From Anthoceros angustus (lineage: Eukaryota; Streptophyta; Anthocerotopsida; Anthocerotales; Anthocerotaceae), in NCBI GenBank assembly GCA_010909165.1, contig VJWM01000117.1, positions 372,001 through 436,000 of the forward strand: a DNA stretch of 64,000 nt. Direction: 5' to 3'. Both the position numbers and the translations under genes were made by a program. The notes below the pieces were generated by a model. It did not search any database and had not been told where the DNA came from. It was given only the letters and a program-made list of their open reading frames with translations. This document shows, piece by piece, positions 1 to 11,420 of the stretch. The stretch's first letter is position 1. Each line of letters begins with the position of its first letter.

Positions 1-419
1 TGCAAGCGATTCTAAACCCCAAAATGAACACAGATCCTCACACAAATCCACACATTCAACTCACACAACTCACAACGGCCCACAAAACTCGCAAACCCAC
101 ACTCTCACATAATCAGCCACAGCTCACGCTCATAGGCTCAGCCCACTGCTCGCCACAAGCTCACAAGCTCACCACAGCTCACAAGCCTCCACGCTCTCAC
201 AAGCTCGCCTCACAAGCTCACAAGCTATCGCCTCGCCTCACAAGCTCAGGCTTTCACAGCTCACGGCTCGCCTCACAGTTCTGTGCTCGGCTCACTCTCC
301 CTCTCACAAGCTCAAGGCTCAATTTTCAAGGCTCTGTGCCCGGCTCACAAGCTCTCTGTGTGCTCATAGGCTCACACGCTCACAAGGCTCGCACACACTC
401 TTGCAGGCTCGCATAGAAA

Positions 420-420
<1 letters not shown>
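1..420. repeat. CACA/CTCA-rich low-complexity tract
   Basis: Short imperfect words such as CACAAGCTC and CTCACAAGC recur irregularly across the whole stretch, with few runs of other composition. The plus strand is open for 130 codons, but the predicted residues only reflect the repeat (His, Ser, Leu, Thr). I take this as a degenerate simple repeat, not a gene. Confidence 0.8.

Positions 421-450
<30 letters not shown>
421..450. repeat. (CA)n microsatellite
   Basis: An essentially pure run of CA dinucleotides, directly continuing the CACA-rich tract on its left. Confidence 0.95.
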
Positions 451-453
<3 letters not shown>

Positions 454-454
454 T

Positions 455-590
455 AAACACACAAACATAGAAGCCATTCCCACACACAGACTACAACAAA
501 CATGGGGGCCATTCCCCTGCACACACACTCACAAACATTGGGGCCATTCCCCTAGACACACACAAAGGGGACATTCCCCACAAAAAGCCA
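455..590. repeat. GGGGCCATTCCCC-type short repeats
   Basis: Three spaced copies of a self-complementary word (GGGGCCATTCCCC and a GGGGACATTCCCC variant) lie near 503-518, 539-553 and 567-579, separated by CACA-rich spacers. Each copy could form a small hairpin. No gene is visible. Confidence 0.6.
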
Positions 591-627
591 GTATCATTAT
601 CAATTTCTAAGAGTTTCTAAGGAGCAA

Positions 628-1820
628 CTAAAAGAAAGCACCAAACCAGTATTCCTCGCTCCTTGATCTCTTCAAATTACACTTCGAAGTTGAAGCCTCA
701 TTTCCCTTCCTCTTCATGCTCTTCACCCTTGATGACTTGAGCTCTTTGGCGTAGTCCGACCTAGCTTCACAAAGAAGGCGTTGAGCTTCAAGTTCTGCCC
801 GTCTGAGAGGCCATGAGATTGAAAAACTTTTCCGCATTTAGAGGGATACCTCAACCTCTTCAAATTCTTCCACCTCTTCCATGAGATGGAGTGGTTCAAC
901 TTCAACAAGTACTTCATCGTGGCTTGCCACCACCACACTTGGGAGGTTAAGGCTTCCCACCCGAGGCGGAGGCCACACCCCGATTCTGCAAGAATCGAAT
1001 ATGTTACCAAGAAGCCGTGTTACAACAAATGACTTGAAAGATCTTCTATAAGAACTGAGGAGAAAGATCCTCACTTAACCCGGGCTTCAATCTAGGCACC
1101 AAATTGTCCAAAAACCAGCCATTATCATCCACTTGCTTGCGCTCAATGCCGATTATACGGCTCCTATGGCAAATCCAAAAAGAGTTAAAATAGGACAATC
1201 AAAACTTGCAAAGACATCAAATCAAAATCTTACCATCCAAATCATCATCTTTGTAACCAGCATCCTTGAGGTCCCCGCCACAATTGTTTGGCACCTATTC
1301 TGGTTGGAGCCAAACGCCGGATGAGGAAGATTGGCCCAATATGTTTCAAGTTTTATTATCCAATTTCCGGCCTTCTTGCCACTCTCTCTCTTGCTGTAGG
1401 ACGCCTACCAAAGAGTTGGTAAAACCGATTTGTAACTTCACAAACCCACCATTACCAAAGTGGGCATACGGGCATCCGAGTTCAACTTCCTCAACATTGC
1501 TATGCGTTTTGTGACATCTCCATCCCCTTGGCTTTTCATTCTCCACAATGCGATCCCATCGGTCACCGAGATATCACGAGGCTTATACTTAGGTGGATGA
1601 TTACCCTCAAGAAATTGTCTTGCGATCTTGCAAGATTGTTCTTCCAATTGCGCAACATGGTGTTGAACATTTGGTCACACACATGAGCCATGCTCCAAAT
1701 CCCACCAACATCTCTTGAATGGCCTCCACAATTGCTTGTGTCTCTAGTTTCTCTCCGGTTGCCAATCAATGGATCCATGAAGTGCCGCATTACCCACCTC
1801 AACCGAAATTGGAGCACTTC
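628..1820 (-). pseudogene. Unrecognised, interrupted coding remnant
   Basis: Read on the minus strand, several consecutive open stretches have protein-like composition. The left end gives a charged helical segment (RAELEAQRLLCEARSDYAKE) followed by a basic tail (KSMKRKGNEASTSK) and a stop near 628. Farther right another stretch contains NHPPKYKPRDISV and WRMKSQGDGDVTKR. Frames change several times between them. I do not recognise a family. The basic, coiled composition would suit a retroelement gag or a host regulatory protein, but no diagnostic motif is present, so no function is assigned. Confidence 0.25.
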
Positions 1821-1927
1821 ATATTGTATGAATCTTCTTTAATCCAACCTGACACATGAGAAGGAAAACATCAGAATATGCTTGTACATGCCGTGCAGGC
1901 ATGTGGCCTGTAAGTGGCATGTATAGG

Positions 1928-1967
1928 CCACATGCTTGTACAGGCACATGCCTGTACAGGCATGTGG
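1928..1967. repeat. 40-nt near-perfect inverted repeat
   Basis: The sequence reads almost the same on both strands (36 of 40 positions), centred between 1947 and 1948, with arms CCACATGCTTGTACAGG and CCTGTACAGGCATGTGG. More copies of GCATGT and TGTACAGG lie on both sides (about 1885-1990), so the whole stretch could fold as a cruciform. Confidence 0.7.
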
Positions 1968-1993
1968 CATGTACATCCTTGTACAGGTTAGCC

Positions 1994-2440
1994 AAGCAGG
2001 CCACACACCTGCATGTTTAGCTTGATGACCAAACGAGAAACACACCTGCCTGTTTAGGCTTGAGAGACCAAAGGAGAAACATGGGCAGTCAAGGCCACAC
2101 ACCTGCCAATTTAGACTTGAGAGACCAAAACAGAAACACGGGCAGCCAAGGCCACACACCTGCCTGTTTAGGCTTGAGAGACCAAAAAAGAAACACGGCA
2201 ACAAGGCCACACACCTGCCTGTTTAGGCTTGAGAGACCAAAAAGAAACACGGCGTTCAAGGCCACACACACATGCATGTTTAGGCTTGATGCAATAGAAA
2301 AATACGGCGATCAAGGCCACACACTTGCGGCTTTAGGCTAGCAAAAAAAGAGAAACATCATCAAGGCCACACACTTGCCTGCTCAGCTTGAGAGACCAAA
2401 AGAGAACATTAGCGCTCAAGGCCACACACTACCGGACAAG
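1994..2440. repeat. Tandem repeat, about 56-bp unit, about 7-8 copies
   Basis: The unit reads roughly AAGGCCACACACCTGCC, then a TGTTTAGGCTTGAGAG word, then ACCAAAAGAGAAACACGG. Later copies diverge more (length changes, lost internal words). Both strands are locally open, which follows from the repeat and is not evidence for a gene. Confidence 0.85.
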
Positions 2441-3985
2441 CTTATGAAAGTAAAAGCAAGGAGTCGTTTCAACTAAAACCGAAACACCGATTCTAGATGA
2501 ATGTCCATGTGGAATGACGTGCGTGCATTTGGGCGCCTCCCTTTAATTCGATTCCTTGGCAATGCGGCGATCTCCGTCTCCGCCATCTCCCCTCCTCCAC
2601 ATGGATTTTCCACTTCTTGGCTGCTCCATCACCGGCTGCACTTCTTCAAACCCGAGAACCAACATTGACGGAAGGGTTAGGAGTAGGAGTGGTGGAGGTG
2701 GCATGGGAGTCTGGATACCGGATTGAAGGTCCGGTAAGTTTTGAGCCGCAGTGTCACGGACAAGGGAGGAAGCAGCTTGGCCTTCGCACTATCATCTTTC
2801 TCAAAAGGTCTGCGTGCACATAAGCCACTGGTGGCCCTTGTTCTCTCATCCGCGAAGACCTAAGAGGAGGTGGTCGACTTGGCCGGGTTCGCTTCTCTGA
2901 AACGGCACCAGCTCTTCCACAGCGGCGCCGCCATGGGATTAGCGCCCTACTCCTCCTCCACGCATCGGAGGCCCTCCTCCTCCACGGCAGAGGAGGCTGC
3001 TCCTCCTCCACGCATCGGGAGGAGGCTGCTCCTCCTCCACGGCATCGGAGGAGTTGTTCTCCACCGCGGGCGGTGCTCGCTTCCTACCACACACAAGTGA
3101 GAAAAGAAAAGCCATCGTTAGAGCTCATTATCATCACCGACCCTAGAGCTGAACTAGTTGAAGGCGTGATTCAAACTCAGAGTGCGATCGGCCGGACAAA
3201 GCCGTTGATGCACAACTCACATTTCGAGGTGACGACGGCGCCTTCCGCTCCTTTTGAGACGCCCTCCCGCTTCTTTGCCTTCACGGTGGCCCATTTTTTC
3301 TGGACGCTAGGCTGGAGCTCGGCTTGCGCTGCCTACTAAACCCAACCACCGAGCCGTTAGAGGATCCTTCCACCACGATCCATCCCGCTCCCCCACCACT
3401 AATCGTTGTGGCCAAAAGTCTTGTTTCCTTATCGCTCGCATGACATGCAAACCCAACACTTGCACGCAGTGCGCACACATACATTGCAAGGTGGTTGGGG
3501 TTAGTAGAAAGGCGCTTAGCAACCTTTGCCCATGAAAGTGCGTGCCCTAAAAAGCACCAAGCATAAGAGATTGGGGATGCACACAAACCTTCTTGATCCA
3601 AGGAATTCAATTTCGTAAGCCCTAATTGTGTTGTAGGTCGAATGCGGCGTCACTAACTAAACACGAGCTTGTGTGTAGTCACTAACTAAACACCATGTGC
3701 CGAGGAGAGCTTGTGTGCGTCACACAACGTGCTGCCCGACCAAGATCTCAGAGAGGGAGGCGCACGACTCAACATGTGACCGCTAAGCAAAGTCGCAATC
3801 TCTCAATCAAGCCCTGCAAAGCCAAGTCGACAATCTTAAGCAAACAGGTGCAGCGGGCCTTGTGTCGGATGGACGCCCAAATTCGCTCGTGCTTCTTCTT
3901 CCGCTTTACAAAGCCTTCCCGCACTTCTCATGGCCTTCCGCTTCTAAAATGTGCAGATGGTTGGCTTCCGCTCTCTCAAACACAT
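2441..3985. other. No recognisable gene; GC-rich short repeats at 2935-3070
   Basis: I see no supported coding region here. At about 2935-3070 a CTCCTCCTCCACGCATCGG-like word is repeated about four times in both orientations, making the tract partly self-complementary. The word ACTAACTAAACACCATG/ACGAG is doubled near 3650-3695. The open frames in this stretch (up to 140 codons) show no motif I can name. Confidence 0.4.
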
Positions 3986-3989
3986 AGAC

Positions 3990-4330
3990 TCTCATCACAC
4001 ACCCCGATGGCTGCATGGCCTCAATTACACTACATGAAGCTCCCACTCGTCACACATCCCGATGGCAAGCCCGGCTCTCACACACCCTGGTGGCCCCATG
4101 GCCCTCAATTACACTAGCTACACAAGCTCCCCACCTCACACACCCCGATGGCGGGCCGCATGGCTCAATTACACTAGCTACACAAGCTCCCCACCTCACA
4201 TACCCCGATGGCGCATGGCCCTCAAGTACACTAGCCGCACAAGCTCCCACGCCACACACCCCGATGGCAAGCCGGTTCTCACACACCCCGAGGGCAATCG
4301 ACATACACAGCTCTCAACACATACGCCGCA
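3990..4330. repeat. Tandem repeat, about 64-bp unit, about 5 copies
   Basis: Units contain CACACACCCCGATGGC, a CATGGCCCTCAATTACACT word and AGCTACACAAGCTCCC. The two central copies are nearly identical over their whole length; the outer ones are shorter. All plus-strand frames are open because the unit lacks stops, so the predicted proteins there are artefacts of the repeat. Confidence 0.85.
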
Positions 4331-4489
4331 GATGTAAACATCTACTTATGACATGAACCCGCCTTTATATCGATTTGTGCAAGCATGTTCCCGCCTTGGA
4401 CAAGATCTTGCATGCATTGCACCGCCTCACCGCCATGTGCACTGCCACCTACCTCGTGCACTGCAGTGCTGGTGAGTTTGTATGAAACG

Positions 4490-4605
4490 ACTTTGAAACT
4501 ACTATTTGCAACGCTCGTTAAGTCAAACGATTACCATTTACAACACACTCGTTGTAAAATTAGAAACTATTACTATTTACAACGCAGTTCACTTTTACGT
4601 TCTAA
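4490..4605. repeat. TTTACAAC/GTTGTAAA short inverted repeats
   Basis: ATTTACAAC and GTTGTAAAATTAG words occur in both orientations, as do two copies of a CTATTACTATTTACAACGC-like word. The same word family is dense at 16.3-16.6 kb and 20.15-21.25 kb. It may belong to a transposon family with subterminal repeats, but no complete termini are seen. Confidence 0.45.
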
Positions 4606-5149
4606 AATCTCTAGTAGGTAAAAGTGGTACACATATGGAGGCACAAAAGGAAACTAAGAGACCCTCTCTTCACCGTTGCTCGGCTTCTCAAGAAAGGTCG
4701 GCCACGGCGCTTAGGATCGTGTCATGCGCACAAACCGATCCCCTACATTCTTGTGTACATACGTATCTCACCTTAGTTCATGGTAGGCAAAGAAAGATGC
4801 TCACCTCACGCGCCCAAGGTGGATCGAAATGGCTATGGAAATTTGTGCATGTTCACCGAGGGGTGGTGCTTTTCGAACATATGGTTGGAAAGAGGAGGTC
4901 ATCACGGTAATTGTGGTGTTGAGAACATTGTGATTTTCTTGTAATTAGAAATTCATAAGAAAAACGCCAAAATGGGGCAAAAAGGCGCCTTGGGTTAAGC
5001 ATGCTCGGCCCGGCTGCTGTGCAAAAGTTCTCGGCTTCCGGCGAACACTTCGGGCTTAGTTGAGAAAACTAGATTGCAACTAGCTGGAGTGGAGCCGGTG
5101 GGCGTAACAGAATCCCGCCTCGAGAACCAAGTAATAAACTTGGGTGAGG

Positions 5150-5460
5150 TTTAGGCTTCGGTACACATACTCCGTGATGCTCGCACGTATTCACATCCCA
5201 TCTAACAATCCCTTCATAATCACGCGCAAATGCGACTTTATGTACTTGTTCCAACTCGGACAACTCAATTTGGAGGGTAGACATTTCTACCATGGGACAA
5301 TGCACATCACCATGTCATTGACCACCGTTGCAAACTCAAACACTTTTATCCTCCTTGATACTCCAGAAGGCAAATAGCTCGTCATCCCGATCAAACTCAA
5401 TGGACACAATATTGGAGGAGTGGAAGAGGTCCCCATGCCGCAACTCGCAATTACCCAAGG
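5150..5460 (-). pseudogene. COP1-like WD40 fragment (photomorphogenesis E3 ligase), frame-broken
   Basis: On the minus strand ELRHGDLFHSSNIVS is followed by IEFDRDDELFA, then (frame change) RRIKVFEFATVVND, then VHCPMVEMST, KLSCPSWNKYIKS, DYEGIV and WDVNT. This order and wording are those of the start of the WD40 propeller of plant COP1, the ubiquitin-ligase subunit that represses light signalling in the nucleus. Only about 100 residues are present: no RING, coiled coil or later blades. The frame is broken several times by small losses, for instance between DDELFA and GVSRR, where the family has a conserved T-A-G. The fragment could be a pseudogene, or one exon of a gene whose sequence is damaged. 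Family identity is firm; its state is not. Confidence 0.8.
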
Positions 5461-7835
5461 CGGTAGAACGGGTGAAAGCATATGAGTGATGAGGTTTTGA
5501 TGGTGACCCATGCAAGCCTACAAATAAAGCTTTAATGCTTCTTTCCTTTTGAGGGAAACCATTGGCATGAAAATGGCAAGATATGACAACGGTGCTTGAG
5601 CAGGGGCTGCTTAGCGTAGTGTGCTCCTCGGAGATATTTTGATGGCGGATAGAGGGATTGTATGGAGCGTAGCTATGTTGTCCCTTAGGTGCTTTCAAGG
5701 CTATTGCTTGGGACTCGTGCCCCTTTAATGTGTAAAAGATCCGGGAATGAATAGAATAAGGGCTAAGGGGCAATGCTTCCTCGGCCATCCACTTGAGCCC
5801 GAGTCTTAAAACCTCGATTCGCCCTCCTTAAAGGTGCTAAAGAATTTAAGTCTTCTTGGCACTCATCATCATGCCGCTTGTTGATGTTGCCGAGCGGCGG
5901 TACCTAATGAGAGTTCAATCCTCGATCGCACACCGTAACGCATTTCGAGGTTCCGCACACCGCCCACACCCACTCTGCATACACAGGGAGTTGAAAGACC
6001 CACATATGGTTTCTTTGACGCCATGGAGTTTGAGAGTAAGGGGCTCCTTGGGGCTGTCACTTTGTTCCTGTTTCCAGTAACGGTCAGCACACTATAGTTT
6101 TATAGCTGATCCGTTCCTGCGCGAATCGAGCTCAAAGTGAGCGCACACTTTGAGGATTGTGTTTGTCCGACCCGGCTGATTGTGAACTCGGTTGTGAACT
6201 CCGATTGTGTTAAGCGACCCGGCCGTGCGCGTTTTGAGCAGCGATGGCCGACAACCGCAGCGGCCGAGAACCATCCGGAGGTGATGGCGGACAACTGGCG
6301 GCCGGCGGCCGAGGACCTTCCGGAGGTGGATCCCAGGCCGGGAGGAGATGCGTGATGAAGAGGAGGTGATGCCTGTGAATTGTGCAAACTTTGACCCTTG
6401 TGACAAGGGTTGTGTAACATTGTCCGCTTCCTAGCCTTCCTCGGAGAAAAGAGAAGGGTCCCACCCTTCCGATGGAACTCCCTTGTTTTTTGGTCACATG
6501 CTTCCACGCCGCACGCCTTGATGTGCTATCATCACGTTGGTACTACTCGATCCGGGGTCTCCAAGGGCTTACTTTTGTGAAGAAACGGAACTCGGATGAC
6601 TCGACTTGGGAGAATCAGATCTTGTGCAACCTAATCATCTCCTTCTATCGTAAGTGTAAAAGTCCATGAGTGATCTGCTTTGCATGATAAATGCTAACAA
6701 GGTAGATTTTTGTTGGGGCTCAAGGTTTTAATCGGCATCACGGGAGCATGACGAGCCACCGCTTTGTGAAGACTATGCTCTGATACCCGAGCCGGATCCG
6801 AGTGATAATGAACTCATCACAAATGTGGTTTCGTAGTCTACCCAAGTCACGCGAGGTTGGCAAAGACGATGCCTATCGGGTGATGTAAGTCGAGCTTTTG
6901 ATATAAAGTTGCTCACACATTTCACAATCTTGACCCCACAAATAAGGAAAAGGCTTGCGCCTGACTTAAGTAAGCTAAGGCTATATCAATAGCACACGGT
7001 GCTTTACAACGAATGCAAATTGCCCAAAGCTGTAAGTTAGCTAGCGCTTTGGACCATTGCACTTGTAAGAGGCTTCGCGGTGACATCGAAGAGCCAAGCC
7101 GCCCATTGTGCGAGGGCCTTCTCATAGCAAGGGTCGCACCATCCGGCGCTAGATAGCTACAAGTCCGCGCAGTCGGTTTCTTTGCCGCGAGTATTGTCGG
7201 TTGCATGCAATTGCTCATGATTAGAATTGGCTGCCGTTGCAAATGTCTGCATGGTTGATAAGAGGCGTTGCAAATTTCCCAAACCGATAACGCCGTGTTG
7301 AAAGCGCTTTGGATTGACCGCCTAATAAGCACATGTAAGAGGCCTTTCTCTTGTCCCAGCTACTAACCATCCACTACATAGCTAGAAGGGCCTTCCATCG
7401 ATGTAGCGAGGGCCTTCTAGTAGCAGGTCAATAAAAACTGGTGCACACCTAAATCGACCATCCACTGGATGCTAGATAGCTACAAGTCCGCTGCAGTCTA
7501 TGCTCTTTGTAAAGCGTTTTCGAGTATCGCGTATCGCATGGAATTGCTCTAGATTAGAATTGGCTCGATTTATGCGGTTTACGCCGACACGGAGGTTGGA
7601 GCGAGGGGCCGAGCACTTCACCGAAGGTAGCCTGCACTTTCCAACGTGCTGAAGGCAGGGCAAGTGTTGTCGAGCTTAAGCTAACCCACGATCATTGTTG
7701 AGGGTAGGTCCTTATGGATCGCTCGAGATTTAGCGCCCAAATATCCAATATATTTTCCAAAATGTTGGTGCAAAGAGTGCAAGGCGAGTTCAAGCTAACC
7801 ACGTAAACATTTGCGCAAGAATGGACCTTACCTCC
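5461..7835. other. No recognisable gene; one tRNA-end-like word near 6776
   Basis: Apart from the COP1 fragment on its left edge I find no supported coding region. Near 6776 the plus strand carries GCTCTGATACCCGAGC, whose complement GGTATCAGAGC resembles a primer-binding site for initiator tRNA-Met as used by plant LTR retroelements, but no LTRs or polymerase domains accompany it. The doubled text around 7130-7170 and 7455-7500 (GCTAGATAGCTACAAGTCCG) is a dispersed direct repeat. Confidence 0.35.
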
Positions 7836-7836
7836 A

Positions 7837-7952
7837 CAGAAGTCCCGGTGGAGAACCGCAAGGAGATGAAGAACGAGAGGAGAAGGAGGACGAGGAGGAG
7901 AAGAACAACGAGGAGGAGAAGGAGGAGGAGAAGGAGGAGGAGAAGAAATAGC
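7837..7952. repeat. Purine-rich (GAGGAGAAG)n tract
   Basis: The plus strand is nearly all G and A in AGG/AAG triplets. It can be read as poly-Arg/Lys/Glu on plus and poly-Leu/Ser on minus. No flanking coding signal supports either reading. Confidence 0.85.
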
Positions 7953-8219
7953 GAACAAGGAGAACCACCCGTAGCCACAACCGTGAGTTGCAATCCTTTT
8001 CTTCTATGCTAGGAAATAAACTAATGAAGTAATTATGGAGCCCTTTTCTTCTATGCTAGAAAATACAATAATAAAGCAATTATATAATATTATCTATAGA
8101 ATAATTACGATGGCATACTAATTGTGGTAAGTATGTTTCTCTTGTTATATTAAAGGTAGTTTAATTATTCATATGTGTAATTATGGTTGTTTTTATAGTT
8201 GGAAGGAGTTTGTTTGTTT

Positions 8220-8857
8220 GCATGTTATAACAAGTACGTAAGAGGAGTGGACACATGGCTTTGCGGTGTAGGAAAACCTTTGGATGGAAGGAGACCGGAC
8301 CCTTTATTGCACCTCCTTATCATCCAAAAGAGGGGAAGATCCAAAGTCTCATGATGCTATTGTTTTATACAAGCATCTTTTGAAAGGCGTGTACCCTAGA
8401 GAATGGGGAATGTGGGAGAAGGGACCTATTCCTATTAACAAGTCATTTCTATATTGGGGAAGGTGGATAGTGAAGGCAACAAACACCATGGGGTTGGGTT
8501 TATTTTCCATGGAGAAAATCGTAGTGAGAAAAGATAATGTGAATGGAGTTCCTTTGTTTGTGTTTGGGGGTCCAAAGTATACAGGGAGAATATAACAAGA
8601 TAGTGAACTACAACAGGTTACCAGATTTCCGCAAGTATGCATTGACTTTCAATAGACTCCGGCGTAAAGATGTTAATGATGGCCCAATTGAGTACCTCGA
8701 TGGGCATGTTGCATATGGGAATGTGGCAGGATATATGAATAGTAGTAGTGGAAATATCGCAATCAAGCAAAATTGCATTTGGGAAGAAAGGTCGGATGGG
8801 CATGAGCTACTAAGTGACCATCTTGATTGGATTTGCACTTGGGCGGAGGACCATTAA
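8220..8857 (+). pseudogene. SET-domain-like coding remnant
   Basis: Two plus-strand frames, 8284-8595 and about 8543-8857, join into one protein-like reading if a single frameshift near 8595 is allowed. Segments in order: GLGLFSMEKIVVRKDNV, PLFVFGGPKYTGR, EYNKIVNYNRLPDFRKYALT, then EYLDGHVAYGNVAGYMNSSS and KQNCIWE. The order GxGLFS, then a YxG-like turn, then the EYN and YLDG words, then GNxAGYxNSS followed by N-C-x-W resembles a SET methyltransferase fold, where the last block holds the NHS-type cofactor site. The canonical Asn-His-Ser is Asn-Ser-Ser here, and the closing catalytic Tyr is not seen, so activity is doubtful. It lies just upstream of a CACTA transposase and could belong to the same element. 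Family assignment is inference from pattern only. Confidence 0.45.
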
Positions 8858-9279
8858 TCTGGGAAGAGTTGTTTGTTGATTACAATTGGTATAACCGAAC
8901 CATTTGAAGCCAAAAGGAAGGCATGCGGGAAGAGTACATAGACACATTAAATTACGCATGATGGAGTGGAAGAAATTGAAGGCAAAGTTGATGCACGAGG
9001 ATGTGGAATAGTTTTGTTGTAGGATGTAGAAGAGTTGATGTTGAGGGTTTTGTACCTTGTGTATATTGACTATATCGCAACAAAACAATTAGTATATCTC
9101 CGACTTGACTTCTTAACCTTTTAGTTTTGCATGTTGTTCAATATTTCCTTAATAATAGTGGTTATACTAAAGTTATTAAATTATAATATAATTTATTCTA
9201 TATAGTACTACAATATTTTATATACTTATTTGATATTTATTTTGTGCGTGTGATTGAATAATCAGATTGAAGAGGAACA

Positions 9280-11420
9280 AGATTTTATTGAGGTTGATGA
9301 TCATTTTGAGGTTGATGAAGAACATGTCAACATTCATCCCGACGAACAAGTGACCATAGAGTTGGTGGAGGCACTTGGTGGGGTTTCGCAGAAATGACTA
9401 AAGAAGGTCGATTCCTTGCACGAGGAATTAAAGGCGATGCACACAAGAACACGCCTCTATGGGTTGGAGCCGAGATAAGTTTATTGGCATTCATTTTATT
9501 GTTATTGAACATCCAAAGGAGGCATGGCTGGTCGGATGCATCTTTTGAATTCAATTTTATCATTAGGCAAATTAGGCCCGTTGGCAACAAGTTGCCAAAA
9601 GTAGGGCTGAAATTAAAAAGATGCTTAAGGGTTTGGCCTAACATATACATCCATACATGCTTGTCAAGATGATTGTCTGTTTTCAAAGTAGTCAATTGCT
9701 ATTGCAAGATGTGTGGAAACATAGGTATCGAATTGACACGAAGACCAGTGTGTAAATTAAGCTACTTGATATTTTCCATTGATTCCTAGATTGAAACAAA
9801 TGTTTAGATGTCGAGCTAGCAAGTATGATGTCATGGCACGCCACAAATAAGTCTAATGATGGGATTATGCGGGTCCCATCGGATAGCTATGCATGGGAAC
9901 ATGTGGACAACACTTATCGAGTTTGCTAAGGAGCAACATTCGATTAGGACTTGCTACGGATGGGATTAATCCTTTGGGCACCAAAGTTCTAGGTATTCTA
10001 TATGGCTGTGCTTCTTGTCAATTATAACGCCTCCTTGGTTATCTATCAAGAATGGGCATATATTGTTGTCAATGATTATTCTGGTCGAAGCAAGTAAAAG
10101 ATGCGATATATTTTCAACCACTCATCGAAGAGTTGAAGATTGTGGGAGGAAGGTGTGGTCGACAAGATGCTTCTATGGCTATTGGAAATGCTCAAAGACA
10201 ATTTAAATTGAAGGCCTTATTGTTGTGGACGATGCATGATTATCAGGATATTCTTTCACTTCTAAAATGCAAACAAAAGGGAAGCGGGCATGTCAATATG
10301 TTGGGACAAATTAGAAGCAAAGTCAATGTTCACAAACAAAATGACGTATGATAAGAATTTTAGAAAATTTTACGAGGAACACAAGTTTAGAGTGGAAGAG
10401 CGGGATTCATTCAATGGAAAGGTGAGATGGAAATTATTCATCCGGACTATGCACCAACTCCGAGGATATTATGATCAAAGCTTTAACCAAATAAAAGACA
10501 ATGGTGAAGACAGTGGGTGTTACTAGACGAGCCTTCAATTTTTGGAGCTTCCATAGGTATGTATGCATGCATATGGGGTCTTGCAAGTATTACCCTTTTC
10601 AAGAATATTTTAATTATATTATTGGTAGCATCGTAGGTAGACTAATAGCTATTCATGAAGGTTAACTTTTAGTCATGCTATTTGGTGGTTGCGATATTGT
10701 TGATCGACACTTATTTGATATCATGCACATTGGAAAGAATGTAAGTCATGATTTTGGCACACATATGTGGGAATCAAGATTCCCTTGATGAGAGATCTTG
10801 AGTATTCAAATACCAAACAAGATTGGTGGCCCCATGCGAGGCCAACTGTGGAAGGAGACAAAGAGGCCAAAACATTGTAAATGGGGTGCAAGGTAGAAAA
10901 AACTCGAACCTGGGGACGGACATTTATAACGACACCGACTGGTTCTTGGACATACAAAGAGGCGAATGTATGCTAATGAGGAAAAATTGAGAACAAGGAT
11001 TTGCAGCATACTGTGGTATGGGTCAAATTTGAGCGTTGTTTTCTAAAGGGAGAGAAGAGAATTTGTGGTTAAAGTCTCATGATCATCACCATCATTAACG
11101 GATTTGTGGCCAATTGTCTTGAAAGGATTAATACATCATGATGTTCACAAGGCTATATGTGATCTTGCCGAGCTATTCGGTGGCTTTGTTCAAAAGAAAT
11201 TGCGAAGGATGAAATTCAGCTATGAAGGTGAAAAGTGTCATCATGTGTGTGTTGGAGAGGAATTTCCAACGACTTTTCGACAAGTCAAGTACATGTTGTT
11301 GTTCATCTTGTGCGGGAGGTTGAATTATGTGGACCAACTCGATATCGATGGATGTCTTTAGAAAGGCAGAAAGTGTTTGGGACATTCAAAAGGACCTAAG
11401 GTAGCATGGCTTAGGATACT
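9280..11420 (+). pseudogene. CACTA (En/Spm) TNP2-type transposase, degenerate
   Basis: Plus-strand segments follow the order of plant TNP2 transposases (Transposase_21 family), which cut and paste CACTA elements in the nucleus. Seen in order: LLNIQRRHGWSDASFEF (about 9490-9555), KLPKSRAEIKKMLKGL (9590-9640), IPRLKQMFRC then SNDGIMRVPSDSYAWEHVD (9785-9915), the diagnostic RLGLATDGINPLG (from 9941), PPWLSIKNGHILLSMII, FQPLIEELK (10110-10135), KLKALLLWTMHDYQDI, FDIMHIGKNV (10710-10745), KSHDHHH then LWPIVLKGLI (11070-11135), and VELCGPTRYRWM (11320-11360). The frame shifts repeatedly and stops interrupt it, so it cannot make one protein as written. No CACTA terminal inverted repeats were located with confidence. 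Confidence 0.85.

Noticed and set aside
24-416. 130-codon plus-strand open frame
   Set aside because: It is the translation of a CACA/CTCA simple repeat.
6100-6507. 135-codon minus-strand frame and its plus-strand partners
   Set aside because: No recognisable motif, overlapping open frames on both strands, GC-rich composition without coding support.
7821-8012. Poly-Arg/Lys and antisense poly-Leu frames
   Set aside because: They come from a purine-rich triplet tract.
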